Source: Cyanobacteria bacterium RI_101
GTDB lineage: Bacteria > Cyanobacteriota > Cyanobacteriia > Cyanobacteriales > Microcystaceae
Length of the DNA stretch: 64,000 nt
Assembly (NCBI GenBank): GCA_016471375.1
Contig: WGLZ01000054.1
Location: 18,124-82,123, forward strand
Reading direction: 5' to 3'
Below, piece by piece: positions 33,371 through 41,879 of the stretch. The notes under the pieces were generated by a model. The model did no database searches, was not told the origin of the DNA, and was given only the letters and a program-made list of their open reading frames with translations. Within the stretch, counting starts at the first letter, position 1. Each line of letters begins with the position of its first letter. The position numbers and the translations under genes were made by a program.

Positions 33371-34564
33371 ATGAAAGCCATGATTTTGGCCGCGGGGAAA
33401 GGAACGCGGGTCAGACCCATCACCCATACCATTCCCAAGCCCATGATTCCTATTTTTCAAAAGCCGGTGATGGAATTTTTGTTGGAATTGCTTCGTCAAC
33501 ACGGCTTTGATCAAATCATGGTCAATGTGAGTCATTTAGCCGAAGAAATTGAAAGTTATTTTCGCGATGGTCAACGTTTTGGCGTGCAGATAGCCTACTC
33601 TTTCGAGGGGCGAATTGTGGACGGAGATTTGCAGGGGGAAGCCTTAGGATCGGCAGGAGGTTTGAAGCGGATTCAGGAGTTTAATCCCTTTTTTGACGAG
33701 ACTTTTGTGGTGCTCTGCGGGGACGCGCTGATTGATTTGGACTTAACCGCGGCGGTGAAATTCCACCGGGAAAAGGGGGCGCTGGCCACCATTATCACTA
33801 AAACTGTTCCCAGGGAATTGGTCTCCAGTTACGGGGTAGTGGTGACGGACGAAGACGGACGGATTAAGGCCTTCCAGGAAAAACCCAGCGTCGAGGCGGC
33901 GCTGAGCGACCAAATTAACACCGGTATTTATATTTTTGAGCCGGAGATTATCGACTATATCCCCTCCAATCAGGAATACGATTTAGGGAGTCAACTTTTT
34001 CCCCAACTGGTGGAGAAAAAAGCGCCGTTCTACGCGGTCAATATGGACTTTGAATGGGTGGATATCGGTAAAGTGCCGGACTATTGGGAAGCGGTGCGGG
34101 GGGTCTTGTTACGGGAAATTAAAAATGTGGAAATTCCCGGCATTGAAGCGCGTCCGGGAGTCTTTACCGGCATTAATGTGGCGGTCAACTGGGATAAGGT
34201 CAATATTCAGGGCCCCGTCTATATCGGCGGCATGACCCGCGTCGAAGACGGCGCCACCATCATTGGCCCCAGTATGATCGGCCCCAGTTGTTGGATCTGT
34301 AGCGGCGCCGTGGTGGATAACAGCGTGATTTTTGAATATTCTCGGCTGGGGCCCGGCGTGCGACTAGTGGATAAATTGGTCTTCGGACGCTACTGCGTCG
34401 ATAAAACCGGCGCCGCCATCGACGTCCAAGCCGCGGCGCTGGACTGGCTGATTACGGACGCCCGACAGGCGCCGCCCTACGAGGAGGCGCCGACGCCCCT
34501 GGGGGAAACGGACAGCGCCCCTTTGGTGATCGCCGATTTTGTCAAAAAGGAATCCCAGAGCTAG
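33371..34564 (+). CDS. Sugar-phosphate nucleotidyltransferase with left-handed beta-helix domain
   Basis: A 397-residue NDP-sugar pyrophosphorylase, of the kind annotated as mannose-1-phosphate guanylyltransferase in cyanobacteria. The N-terminal domain (1-235) has the pyrophosphorylase signature MKAMILAAGKGTRVRPITHT, IPKPMIPI, GEALGSAGGL and the metal site CGDALIDLDL. From about residue 255 hexapeptide repeats (INVAVNWDKVNIQGPVYIGG) form a left-handed beta-helix. The start has GAGGATAGGA just upstream. The product would feed glycan synthesis; nucleotide and sugar are not certain. Confidence 0.88.
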   Translation: MKAMILAAGKGTRVRPITHTIPKPMIPIFQKPVMEFLLELLRQHGFDQIMVNVSHLAEEIESYFRDGQRFGVQIAYSFEGRIVDGDLQGEALGSAGGLKRIQEFNPFFDETFVVLCGDALIDLDLTAAVKFHREKGALATIITKTVPRELVSSYGVVVTDEDGRIKAFQEKPSVEAALSDQINTGIYIFEPEIIDYIPSNQEYDLGSQLFPQLVEKKAPFYAVNMDFEWVDIGKVPDYWEAVRGVLLREIKNVEIPGIEARPGVFTGINVAVNWDKVNIQGPVYIGGMTRVEDGATIIGPSMIGPSCWICSGAVVDNSVIFEYSRLGPGVRLVDKLVFGRYCVDKTGAAIDVQAAALDWLITDARQAPPYEEAPTPLGETDSAPLVIADFVKKESQS

Positions 34565-34703
34565 GGCTTATTTAGCGGTTGTCAAAAGTGGCCCCCCGGT
34601 TTTATCCCCCCTAGCCCCTACTTCGGCATACTGCCGACTTATTACGCCGCCTACGGGAATGGGGATCAGAAAACGGGAGCGGGGAAATGGAAAAAATTAA
34701 AGT

Positions 34704-34731
34704 TTGACGCGCCAAAAACATGGTCTAGAAT
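34704..34731 (+). promoter_or_regulatory. Sigma70-type promoter of the small membrane protein gene
   Basis: TTGACG (34704-34709), a 16-base spacer and TAGAAT (34726-34731), giving a start near 34738, some 30 bases before the ATG at 34769. Confidence 0.5.
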
Positions 34732-34768
34732 TTTGAGAACCCCTTCCCCCGACGCTGAGGAATTTTCC

Positions 34769-35050
34769 ATGGAACCAGAAGCCCCTAAGTACCGTATGGT
34801 CTGCACCCTGACCTTTGGGGACATTTACGGACAGATTATCGTTTGGCTGATTGTGATTTTTCTCTCCCTGGCCACGGCGCTGGCGCTCTGGAGTAGCACC
34901 CGGCAAATCTACGCCCTGGCGACGGTGGGGCTGGTGTTGGTCTTGTCCCTACCCTTTTTGCTCTTCGCCTTTGTGACCACCCTCTTCAATCACCTCGAAT
35001 TTCTGCCCGCGGAAGCGCCGTCCAAACCCGGCGCTCGCAAATCGGCCTAG
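34769..35050 (+). CDS. Conserved small membrane protein, function unknown
   Basis: A 93-residue protein starting MEPEAPKYRMVCTLTFGDIYG. Two membrane segments are evident (about 21-43 and 52-74, the latter ATVGLVLVLSLPFLLFAFVT) and a short basic, Pro-rich tail follows. I recognise no domain. An in-frame ATG 12 codons upstream is possible, but it would fall at the expected transcription start. The 3' end overlaps the convergent DUF6335-like gene by four bases. Confidence 0.75.
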   Translation: MEPEAPKYRMVCTLTFGDIYGQIIVWLIVIFLSLATALALWSSTRQIYALATVGLVLVLSLPFLLFAFVTTLFNHLEFLPAEAPSKPGARKSA

Positions 35051-35484
35051 CGGTCGTCGGACAAGCCTCCGTAATCCTCCGCCGATTCCGGCTCCAGTTC
35101 CCAGCGCCGGTCGTCCCTACCCTGGAGTTCATCCCAGGTTTCAATAGGCTGGCCGTCCACGGAGGATAACCCCACGGAGAGCAGTAACCCCTCAGTGACA
35201 TTTTGATCCGGGGTGGGGGTTTGACCGCCCACCGCTTCTTCCCCCACCACTTCCGCCTGATACCAGTCGTCGTCCAGGTCGCCCCCGGTTAAACTGCTAG
35301 TATCCAGGTGGGGCATCCGCAATTCCCGCACCACATGCCCCAGGCCCGTGTCTCGGTCCGTCAACCCGTCCGCGAATAAGCTGTCTCCCTCCGTCCAATC
35401 CCCCAACAGGTCGGGATCGAAATCCGCGCCGACCCGATTGAGATACTCGTCGCTAAAGTCCTGAAAATATTTCTGAATATTCAT
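35047..35484 (-). CDS. DUF6335-like acidic cyanobacterial protein
   Basis: A strongly acidic soluble protein of 145 residues. The central block (GGDLDDDWYQAEVVGEEAVG, followed by QTPTPDQN and LLSVGLSS) is typical of a cyanobacteria-specific family that I believe is DUF6335. No signal peptide, membrane segment or known catalytic motif is visible. Tail-to-tail overlap of four bases with the preceding membrane protein gene; divergent from cobO. Function unknown. Confidence 0.75.
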   Translation of the reverse strand: MNIQKYFQDFSDEYLNRVGADFDPDLLGDWTEGDSLFADGLTDRDTGLGHVVRELRMPHLDTSSLTGGDLDDDWYQAEVVGEEAVGGQTPTPDQNVTEGLLLSVGLSSVDGQPIETWDELQGRDDRRWELEPESAEDYGGLSDDR

Positions 35485-35589
35485 AACGCTGACCAGTCCT
35501 TGTCCCCCAAGATCGGGGCGGAGACGTTGTTTTTATTACCCTGATCCTACGGGCCCCGGCGCCCCCTTTCCCCTCGGCAATAAAAACTC

Positions 35590-35628
35590 TTAACATCTCG
35601 CCGGTTGTTTTGTTACAATCGTTACACT
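35590..35628 (+). promoter_or_regulatory. cobO promoter overlapped by an HLR1-like direct repeat
   Basis: TTAACA (35590-35595), an 18-base spacer and TACAAT (35614-35619) make a plausible promoter. Overlapping it are two near-identical octamers, GTTACAAT (35612-35619) and GTTACACT (35621-35628). They resemble the RpaB-binding HLR1 element, but the spacer is one base instead of two and the last repeat deviates. Regulation by RpaB is therefore only a possibility. Confidence 0.4.
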
Positions 35629-35645
35629 TAACCCCGCCTTAACCT

Positions 35646-36257
35646 ATGAGCGAGACCCTGACCCCGGAACAATATAAAAGTAAGATGGAGCGCCGCAAGG
35701 CGGTTCAGGACGAGCGTCTGGCTCAGGCCAAAAGCGAGCAGGGCTTAATCATCGTCCACACCGGCAACGGCAAGGGCAAAACCACGGCGGCGCTGGGGAT
35801 GGTTTTGCGGTCTCTGGGCCACGGCTATCGGGTGGCTATTGTCCAATTTATTAAGGGCGCCTGGGAACCGGCGGAAAAAGCGGCCTTTAGTCCCTGGGCC
35901 GGGCAGTTGGAATTTTTGGCGCTGGGGGAAGGCTTTACCTGGGAAACCCAGAACCGGGAGCGGGACAAGGAGAAAGCCAAGGAAGCCTGGGAAACGGCGC
36001 TGGGCTACATTCGCAACCCGGAGTTTCGCTTGGTTCTCTTGGATGAAATTAACGTGGCGCTGAAGTTAGGCTATTTAGACGTCGAAACCGTTCTGGCGGG
36101 ACTGGCGGAAAAACCCCCCTTAAACCACGCGATCCTAACAGGCCGCGGCGCCCCCCCGGAGCTAATCGAAGCGGCGGATCTGGCGACGGAGATGACCTTG
36201 ATTAAACACCCCTTCCGGGAGCAAAACGTCAAGGCTCAGCCGGGGATTGAGTTTTAG
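35646..36257 (+). CDS. cobO: Cob(I)yrinic acid a,c-diamide adenosyltransferase
   Basis: The BtuR/CobO-type P-loop adenosyltransferase adds the upper adenosyl ligand to corrinoids on the route to adenosyl- or pseudo-cobalamin. The 203 residues contain Walker A TGNGKGKTTAALG, VQFIKGAW, LEFLALGEGFTW and VLLDEINVALKLGY, followed by LTGRGAPPELIEAADLATEM. Length is normal. The preceding intergenic region holds a promoter-like sequence but no cobalamin riboswitch that I could recognise. Confidence 0.95.
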   Translation: MSETLTPEQYKSKMERRKAVQDERLAQAKSEQGLIIVHTGNGKGKTTAALGMVLRSLGHGYRVAIVQFIKGAWEPAEKAAFSPWAGQLEFLALGEGFTWETQNRERDKEKAKEAWETALGYIRNPEFRLVLLDEINVALKLGYLDVETVLAGLAEKPPLNHAILTGRGAPPELIEAADLATEMTLIKHPFREQNVKAQPGIEF

Positions 36258-36415
36258 GCGCGCCCAATCCTAAACAAAAGCTTAAATTTAAGTCACATCC
36301 CGACGCTTTGCCTTAACTTAAGGGGGGACAAGCCCCAGGAAAGCGATATTCTATAAGACGGCGCCTTGAGCTTTACCAGTCGTAACCGCGCTTAACACAA
36401 GGAGGGTTGAGTCCA

Positions 36416-37147
36416 TTGGAGAGCCATAAAGAAAGAATTTTAGTGGTGGACGACGAGGCCAGTATCCGCAGGATTCTGGAAACCCGTCTTTCGATGATCG
36501 GCTACGAGGTGGTGACGGCCGCGGACGGGGAAGAGGCCTTGGAAGTGTTCCGGGAGACCGAGCCGGATCTGGTGGTGCTGGACGTGATGATGCCCAAACT
36601 GGACGGCTACGGCGTCTGTCAGGAACTCCGCAAGGAATCGGATATTCCCATCATCATGCTGACGGCGCTGGGGGATGTGGCGGACCGGATTACGGGACTG
36701 GAACTCGGCGCCGACGACTATGTGGTTAAACCCTTCTCTCCCAAAGAATTGGAAGCCCGCATTCGCTCGGTTTTGCGCCGGGTGGAAAAGGACGGCCTAC
36801 CGGGTATCCCCAGTTCCGGTATTTTGCAGGTCGCGGCCATTCGCATCGACACCAACAAGCGCCAAGTCTTTAAAGGCGAGGAGCGGGTACGCTTAACGGG
36901 AATGGAGTTTAGCCTCTTGGAACTGCTGGTGAGCCGTTCCGGGGAACCCTTCTCCCGCTCGGAAATTTTGCAGGAAGTCTGGGGCTATACCCCGGAGCGG
37001 CATGTGGACACCCGAGTGGTGGATGTCCACGTCTCCCGTCTGCGAGCGAAATTAGAAGACGACCCCAGCAACCCGGAATTAATTCTCACGGCCCGGGGCA
37101 CCGGTTATCTTTTTCAACGGATTTTGGACCAGGGGGAGGACGACTAA
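36416..37147 (+). CDS. rpaB: OmpR-family response regulator RpaB
   Basis: RpaB is the essential cyanobacterial (and plastid ycf27) regulator that binds HLR1 elements and controls high-light and photosystem I genes. The protein has a receiver domain (ILVVDDEASIRRILETRLSM; phosphoacceptor Asp in LVVLDVMMPKLDGYG) and an OmpR-type winged helix (LTGMEFSLLELLVSRSGEPF, HVDTRVVDVHVSRLRAKLE). I choose the TTG at 36416: AAGGAGGG lies about 10 bases upstream, the result MESHKERILVVDDEA matches relatives, and the acceptor Asp falls at residue 56. A TTG at 36407 is too close to that site. ccbB follows after three bases. Confidence 0.96.
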   Translation: MESHKERILVVDDEASIRRILETRLSMIGYEVVTAADGEEALEVFRETEPDLVVLDVMMPKLDGYGVCQELRKESDIPIIMLTALGDVADRITGLELGADDYVVKPFSPKELEARIRSVLRRVEKDGLPGIPSSGILQVAAIRIDTNKRQVFKGEERVRLTGMEFSLLELLVSRSGEPFSRSEILQEVWGYTPERHVDTRVVDVHVSRLRAKLEDDPSNPELILTARGTGYLFQRILDQGEDD

Positions 37148-37150
37148 GCC

Positions 37151-37801
37151 TTGGCTAGCGACCCCAATCGCGTCATTCGTCTGATTCCCCTCGGCGCTGG
37201 GGTCATCGGCAGTGTGTTACTCCTGGTTAACCGGTTAACCACGGAGAGCGTCGTCCCTTCCCAATCCCGCTCCGACGTGGTGGGGGTGATTCTGGCGGGA
37301 ACCCTGGTGATGGTCTGGCTGATTTGGCAACAAATCCAACCCCGACCGCCAGAGGCCGTGACCCTCATCGGCGCCGAAGGGTTTGAGTTAGCGCCGGATT
37401 TACCCCCGGACTTGCAAACGGAACTCGCTTGGGCCTCCCATTTACTGCTGACCAATACCGTCACCCAATCTTTAGTCGTCTATTATCAAGGCAAAACCCT
37501 CCTACGGCGGGGGATTCTGGGCCCGGACGCAGAAGTTAAGCCGGGGCCGATCTTAGAGCGGGTTCTCAAAACCCAAAAGCCGGTTTACTTGGTTAATCTG
37601 CCCCTTTACCCCGGTCGAGTGGAGTTTACCTACTTGCCCGAGAATACCCAGGGGGTTATTTGCCAACCCTTGGGAAGCGACGGTGCCCTTATCCTCGGCG
37701 CTAATATTCCCCGCAGTTACACCCGTCAAGACGAGCGCTGGATCGAGGGGCTTGCGGATAAATTGGCCTATGGTTTCAGCGAGAGCGGTTCCCCCCTTTG
37801 A
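37151..37801 (+). CDS. ccbB: Cofactor assembly of complex C subunit B (CCB2/CCB4 family, TTG start)
   Basis: A membrane protein of the CCB family, which is needed for covalent attachment of heme c(i) to cytochrome b6 of the b6f complex. The 216 residues have two N-terminal membrane segments (about 10-30 and 43-62) and a soluble domain with PGPILERVLKTQKPVYLVNLP and GALILGANIPRSYTRQDERW. It starts with TTG three bases after the rpaB stop, with GGGGGAGG about 11 bases before it inside the rpaB end, so translation is probably coupled. The link of rpaB with a b6f assembly factor fits a photosynthetic operon. Confidence 0.85.
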   Translation: MASDPNRVIRLIPLGAGVIGSVLLLVNRLTTESVVPSQSRSDVVGVILAGTLVMVWLIWQQIQPRPPEAVTLIGAEGFELAPDLPPDLQTELAWASHLLLTNTVTQSLVVYYQGKTLLRRGILGPDAEVKPGPILERVLKTQKPVYLVNLPLYPGRVEFTYLPENTQGVICQPLGSDGALILGANIPRSYTRQDERWIEGLADKLAYGFSESGSPL

Positions 37802-38183
37802 ACAATTACCGTCGGCGACTGTCGCTAAAGCCAGAACCCGCTGGGGCGTCTTCAAAAATACGCCGGAGGTCAATAAAGGGAGGATCTTTGAGCGCGCCAG
37901 CGAGTATTCCCGCGGGTCGTAGCCATAGCGCTTACGGATGAATCAATCGTGAACGCAATCCCATAATCATCTTGAAATCTGAACAAGAGGACAAAATCGG
38001 GACTCCGGGGCGGGAGTCTTCGCCGTTCCCTCGGGGCTAGCGCCGCCCAAACAACATAGGACTCCTTGGACTTAGCCCCGGCGCCGGTTCAATAAGCGCC
38101 CCTAGAATGTGGCGCCGACGACGCCGTTTTTTCGATTGGGGATTAAAGTAGAAACTACACCTGCCCGATTTTGATCTCCGACC
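37802..38183 (+). other. Gene-free region between ccbB and the S41 protease gene
   Basis: Some 380 bases with no open frame of protein-like composition. The only structure I see is an inverted repeat GACTCC (38001-38006) with GGAGTC (38013-38018) that could end the rpaB-ccbB transcript, although no T-run follows. Promoters of the protease gene probably lie between 38090 and 38170, but none is convincing. Confidence 0.4.
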
Positions 38184-39509
38184 ATGACCGTCCGACCGCC
38201 CCGCTTGGTTCTGACCGCTTTTGCCCTGAGCTTAGGATTACTGGCCGCCCCCGTCCAGGCCGCCTCTCCGGTTCCCGCCGTGGAAGACGCGCCCCTCATT
38301 CCCCTGGAAGACAATCCCAAAGTGGTTGTGGACGAAGTTTGGCAGATTGTCAATCAAGATTTTGTCGGCAAGAACTTTGACCGGGAGCGCTGGACGAGCC
38401 AACGAGCCGAGTTGTTGCGCCAACGCTACGACAGTCGGGCCGACGCCTACCGGACGATCAATAAATTACTGAAACCCTTGGGAGACCCCTACACCCGTTT
38501 CCTCAATCCCTCGGACTTTGCCCAACTCACCAGCCAAACCTCCGGCGAAATTTCTGGGGTGGGACTGCGTCTCGTGTTGGATAAACGCAGTAGCGAATTG
38601 GTGGTGGCGGACGCCCTGCGGAACACCCCGGCGGCCAAGGCCGGAGTTCGCCCCGGCGACCGGCTTCTGCGCGTTAACGGTAAACCCGCGGCGCTGATGA
38701 CCCTAGAGCAAGCCAGCCAGGAGATTCAGGGAGAAGTGGGCACGGAGGTGAGTTTGCAATTTTCTCGGCCCCAAGGGGAAGTCTTCACCGTCACCCTGAA
38801 ACGGGTGCAAATTGAGTTGGACACCGTGGCCTATAGCGTTAAAACTGAAGGCAACCTGCGGGTCGGCTATATCCGCCTCGACGAGTTTAGCTCCCACGCC
38901 GCAGAGCAGATGAAAGCGGCCATTGAAGCCTTAAACAAAGAACAAATCACCGGCTATGTCCTCGACCTGCGGGGCAATCCGGGGGGCTTGCTCTTCGCCA
39001 GCGTCGATATCGCCCGCATGTGGTTAGACCAGGGGGAAATTGTTTCTACCGTTGACCGTCGCGGGGGAGACCGGCACTTTAAGGCCAATCAATCTAAAAT
39101 TACCAGTCTGCCCTTAGTGGTTCTGGTGGATAAATATTCCGCCAGCGCCAGCGAAATCCTCGCCGGGGCGCTCAAGGAACACGGCCGGGCCACTCTGGTG
39201 GGGACTCAGACCTACGGCAAGGGCACGGTGCAATCCGTCCATTCCCTCTCCGACGGCTCCGGCCTAGCGGTGACCATCGCCCGCTACTATCCCCCCAGCG
39301 GCGCCGATATTAATCAAAAGGGCATCAGTCCCGATATTTACGAAGAACTGTCTATGGATCAAGCTCTGCGGTTGCGACAAGACCCGTCTTTGATGGGCAC
39401 CAGCGCCGACCCTCAATACAATAAAGCGGTCTCCGTGCTTCAGCGCTTCCAGCCCCCGGCCTTCGGTCAAGTTAAAACCCTTCCCAATCCCATCGGCGCC
39501 CGCCCCTAG
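38184..39509 (+). CDS. S41 carboxyl-terminal processing protease (Ctp family)
   Basis: A thylakoid-lumen or periplasmic serine protease of the tail-specific family that includes CtpA, which matures the D1 protein of photosystem II. A signal peptide ends near VQAASP (residue 28). A PDZ domain spans about 110-200 (GVGLRLVLDKRSSELVVADAL, AGVRPGDRLLRVNG). The Ser/Lys dyad lies in DKYSASASEILAGAL and TYGKGTVQS. The 441 residues match the family. Whether it is CtpA, CtpB or CtpC cannot be decided without a tree. Confidence 0.93.
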   Translation: MTVRPPRLVLTAFALSLGLLAAPVQAASPVPAVEDAPLIPLEDNPKVVVDEVWQIVNQDFVGKNFDRERWTSQRAELLRQRYDSRADAYRTINKLLKPLGDPYTRFLNPSDFAQLTSQTSGEISGVGLRLVLDKRSSELVVADALRNTPAAKAGVRPGDRLLRVNGKPAALMTLEQASQEIQGEVGTEVSLQFSRPQGEVFTVTLKRVQIELDTVAYSVKTEGNLRVGYIRLDEFSSHAAEQMKAAIEALNKEQITGYVLDLRGNPGGLLFASVDIARMWLDQGEIVSTVDRRGGDRHFKANQSKITSLPLVVLVDKYSASASEILAGALKEHGRATLVGTQTYGKGTVQSVHSLSDGSGLAVTIARYYPPSGADINQKGISPDIYEELSMDQALRLRQDPSLMGTSADPQYNKAVSVLQRFQPPAFGQVKTLPNPIGARP

Positions 39510-39557
39510 GCGTCAGGGTCAACTCGCTTCCCGCCCTCAACCTCCTCCCCTACCGTT

Positions 39558-40157
39558 ATGGATCTCGGCGCTCGTTTCAATCGACTCACCGGCAAAACCC
39601 GCTACGCGGTGACTCGCGTCTTCCTGCAACTGCGGGGAGAAGAAATCTCGACCCTGTTGGGGACGTTAAATCGGGCGGTCTTGACGGCGCTGGATCAGGA
39701 GGGAGATTTAAATGTTTTGGGGGAAGGATTGGTCGAGGTCTGCCAGGCGCTGTTGCAACGCCCCCTCGACTGGTACGCGTCGGGGAACGAAGGGGAGGTC
39801 TTTTGGCGAGAAGAGGAAGCCGGGGACTTTTTTAACGAACTGTTTACGGACTCGGCTCAACGTTATTTGTCGGAACTGCCGGAACGGTCGGAATTGGAGG
39901 CGGACTTGCCTCTGACCTTACCCTTGACGCCGAACCTGGTGGTCATGTTAACGGCGGCCTACACCGGAGAAGCGCCGGATTTAGAGACGGCGTTAACCGA
40001 CCCGGAAGCCTTGACCTACGGTCTGAAGGCGCTGGTCAATCTCCATTACCAAGATCGTTTAGAAGCCATTCAAATCCATTTTTCGCCGGCCCGGTTGGGG
40101 GAGGTTCTTGAAGACGAGCAGGTTTTGCTTAATTTCCCAGAATTGATTCCGCTCTAA
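39558..40157 (+). CDS. Conserved protein of unknown function
   Basis: A soluble, acidic protein of 199 residues without signal peptide or membrane segment. Mostly helical composition is suggested, with phrases such as RYAVTRVFLQLRGEEISTLL and YGLKALVNLHYQDRLEAIQI. I do not recognise a family. It lies 48 bases after the protease gene on the same strand and ends two bases before the convergent fructosamine kinase gene. Codon use and composition do not stand out from neighbours. Confidence 0.7.
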   Translation: MDLGARFNRLTGKTRYAVTRVFLQLRGEEISTLLGTLNRAVLTALDQEGDLNVLGEGLVEVCQALLQRPLDWYASGNEGEVFWREEEAGDFFNELFTDSAQRYLSELPERSELEADLPLTLPLTPNLVVMLTAAYTGEAPDLETALTDPEALTYGLKALVNLHYQDRLEAIQIHFSPARLGEVLEDEQVLLNFPELIPL

Positions 40158-40159
40158 AT

Positions 40160-41029
40160 TTAACCCATCCCCAATTGTCGCAACATGCCCTGGGCCTGTT
40201 GGGCGTAGCCGCCGCCGAAGAGGTTGAAATGGTTAAGAATGTGGTATAAATTATATAAAACCTTCCGTTTTTCATATCCCGGTTGGGGCGGGCAGATTTC
40301 CCCATAGCCCCGATAAAAAGCGCCGGGAAAACCGCCGAAAAGTTCCGTCATGGCCAGATCCACCTCCGGGTCGCCGTAATAGACCGCCGGGTCAAGAATG
40401 ACGGGTTCGCCGGTGATCAAAATAGCCGCGTTACCGGACCAAAGATCGCCGTGAACGAGGGACGGCGCCGGGCGATGGTTCTCTAAAATAGCTCGGACCG
40501 CGGGCGTAATTTCCCCTAGGGAAGGAAAACCTCCGCCCCGCTTCCGGGCTAAACCCAATTGATAACCCAGACGATTTTCCAGCCAAAACTCAGCCCAGTC
40601 GTCCTTCCAGTCGTTAATTTGGGGCGTGGAGCCAATAGTATTATTCTGCTCCCAACCAAAGCGCTCTCCCCGGCCGGTTTGATGGAGTCGGGCGAGATTG
40701 CGCCCCATTTTCGCCCAGGCGGCGCTGTTACCGGCGCTGAAGTCCAGCCATTCGAGAATCAGATAACTTTGACCGGCGCCGGTTCCGGTTCCGAGGGGTC
40801 GGGGAACCCGGATTGTTTCCGTAGCCGCCAGCGCCGTCAGTCCTAGGGCTTCGGCCTCGAACATAGGCCGTTTTTCGGCGCTGTTGAGTTTAACAAAATA
40901 GCTCCGCTCCCCGTCCAGGACTCGATAACCTTGATTAATACAGCCGCCGCTGACGGGGCGTTTTTCCCTCAGCGTAAAGGTTTCCCCCGAGAGGCGGCTA
41001 ATGTCCTCGCTAATGGCTTGCCAAATCAT
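40160..41029 (-). CDS. Fructosamine kinase family protein
   Basis: A small-molecule kinase that phosphorylates ketosamines (glycated amines), making them labile and so repairing glycation. The aminoglycoside-kinase-like fold is shown by GGCINQGYRV, the ATP-binding YFVKLN, LILEWL, and the catalytic loop LVHGDLWSGN with ILDPAVYYGDPEVDLAM following. The start MIWQAISED at 41029 is fixed by ATGA overlap with the bioD stop; an ATG four codons earlier is less likely. It is translationally coupled to bioD. Confidence 0.93.
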   Translation of the reverse strand: MIWQAISEDISRLSGETFTLREKRPVSGGCINQGYRVLDGERSYFVKLNSAEKRPMFEAEALGLTALAATETIRVPRPLGTGTGAGQSYLILEWLDFSAGNSAAWAKMGRNLARLHQTGRGERFGWEQNNTIGSTPQINDWKDDWAEFWLENRLGYQLGLARKRGGGFPSLGEITPAVRAILENHRPAPSLVHGDLWSGNAAILITGEPVILDPAVYYGDPEVDLAMTELFGGFPGAFYRGYGEICPPQPGYEKRKVLYNLYHILNHFNLFGGGYAQQAQGMLRQLGMG

Positions 41030-41739
41030 CCGATCCCCCAACCCAGTTTTTCTAAATCTAAATGGGCGGCCGCGCGCGCTAAAGCGTTTAAATCCTGCCG
41101 CTCTTTTTTCTTCAAATAGGGGACGACGCCGAGAACGGGGAGTTGGCTCATCGTTTCCAACAGCGGAATATTAGCCCAATCCTCCAGGCGCTCCTGGGAC
41201 TCTGGCTCGGCGCAACTGAGCACAAAACCCCGTAGGTTAACCTGAACCTGTCGGGCCAGCGCCGTTTGAGCGAGGGCTTGCCCGAGACATCCCAATTTCA
41301 CCCCCACGACTAAAACGGTTTCTAAGCGCCACAACCCCGCCAGATCCCCTAGGGTCAATTCCTCCGTCACCGGCGACCCTAAACTGCCCAGACCTTCTAC
41401 CAGAACAAAAGGATGCTTGTTTCGCAAGGCCGTTAACCCCTGCCACACCGGCGCTAAATCCACCCTCTTGCCTTCCTGTCGGGCCGCGAGGGGCGGCGCT
41501 AAGGGAGCCGAAAATTGCAGAGGCGTCGCCAGTTCAACCTGGGAATCGGCGCCGAACAGATCTTGATACCATTCCCGGTCCCCGACCCCGGTTTGCGTTA
41601 ATTTCATTAAGCCTAGAGATTGGGCCGGAAAAAAACGGCGCCGATAGGCCGCCAGCGCCGAGGTCAGAACCGTTTTACCCACTCCCGTGTCGGTGCCGGC
41701 GATTAAGAGCGCGGGGGCTTGGGGCGGCGCAAACGTCAT
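41026..41739 (-). CDS. bioD: Dethiobiotin synthase
   Basis: Closes the ureido ring of dethiobiotin from DAPA, CO2 and ATP in biotin synthesis. The 237 residues show the P-loop LLIAGTDTGVGKTVLTSALA, the substrate loop LMKLTQTGVGDREW (KLTQTG where many enzymes have KPVQTG), and the VEGLGSLGSPVTEELTLGDL loop. The start at 41739 has AGGAAGGA upstream; a longer frame begins about 39 codons earlier but lacks support. It precedes and overlaps the fructosamine kinase gene. The biotin ligase gene is 16 kb away. Confidence 0.9.
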   Translation of the reverse strand: MTFAPPQAPALLIAGTDTGVGKTVLTSALAAYRRRFFPAQSLGLMKLTQTGVGDREWYQDLFGADSQVELATPLQFSAPLAPPLAARQEGKRVDLAPVWQGLTALRNKHPFVLVEGLGSLGSPVTEELTLGDLAGLWRLETVLVVGVKLGCLGQALAQTALARQVQVNLRGFVLSCAEPESQERLEDWANIPLLETMSQLPVLGVVPYLKKKERQDLNALARAAAHLDLEKLGWGIG

Positions 41740-41879
41740 AATCCTTCCTAAAATAACGACCGCGAATTTACGCTCAACAGGCCCAAAGAATCGGTGTATG
41801 ATAATGGGGGAAAATTCTCCAGCCTCCGCCTTGGGAATCGGGGAAATCCAGACCACGCACTGAGGGAGCCGCGTCTGCT

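Noticed and set aside
35485..35645. Cobalamin riboswitch upstream of cobO
   Set aside because: No B12-box-like core or long structured leader could be recognised; the gap is only 160 bases and a promoter lies close to the ATG.
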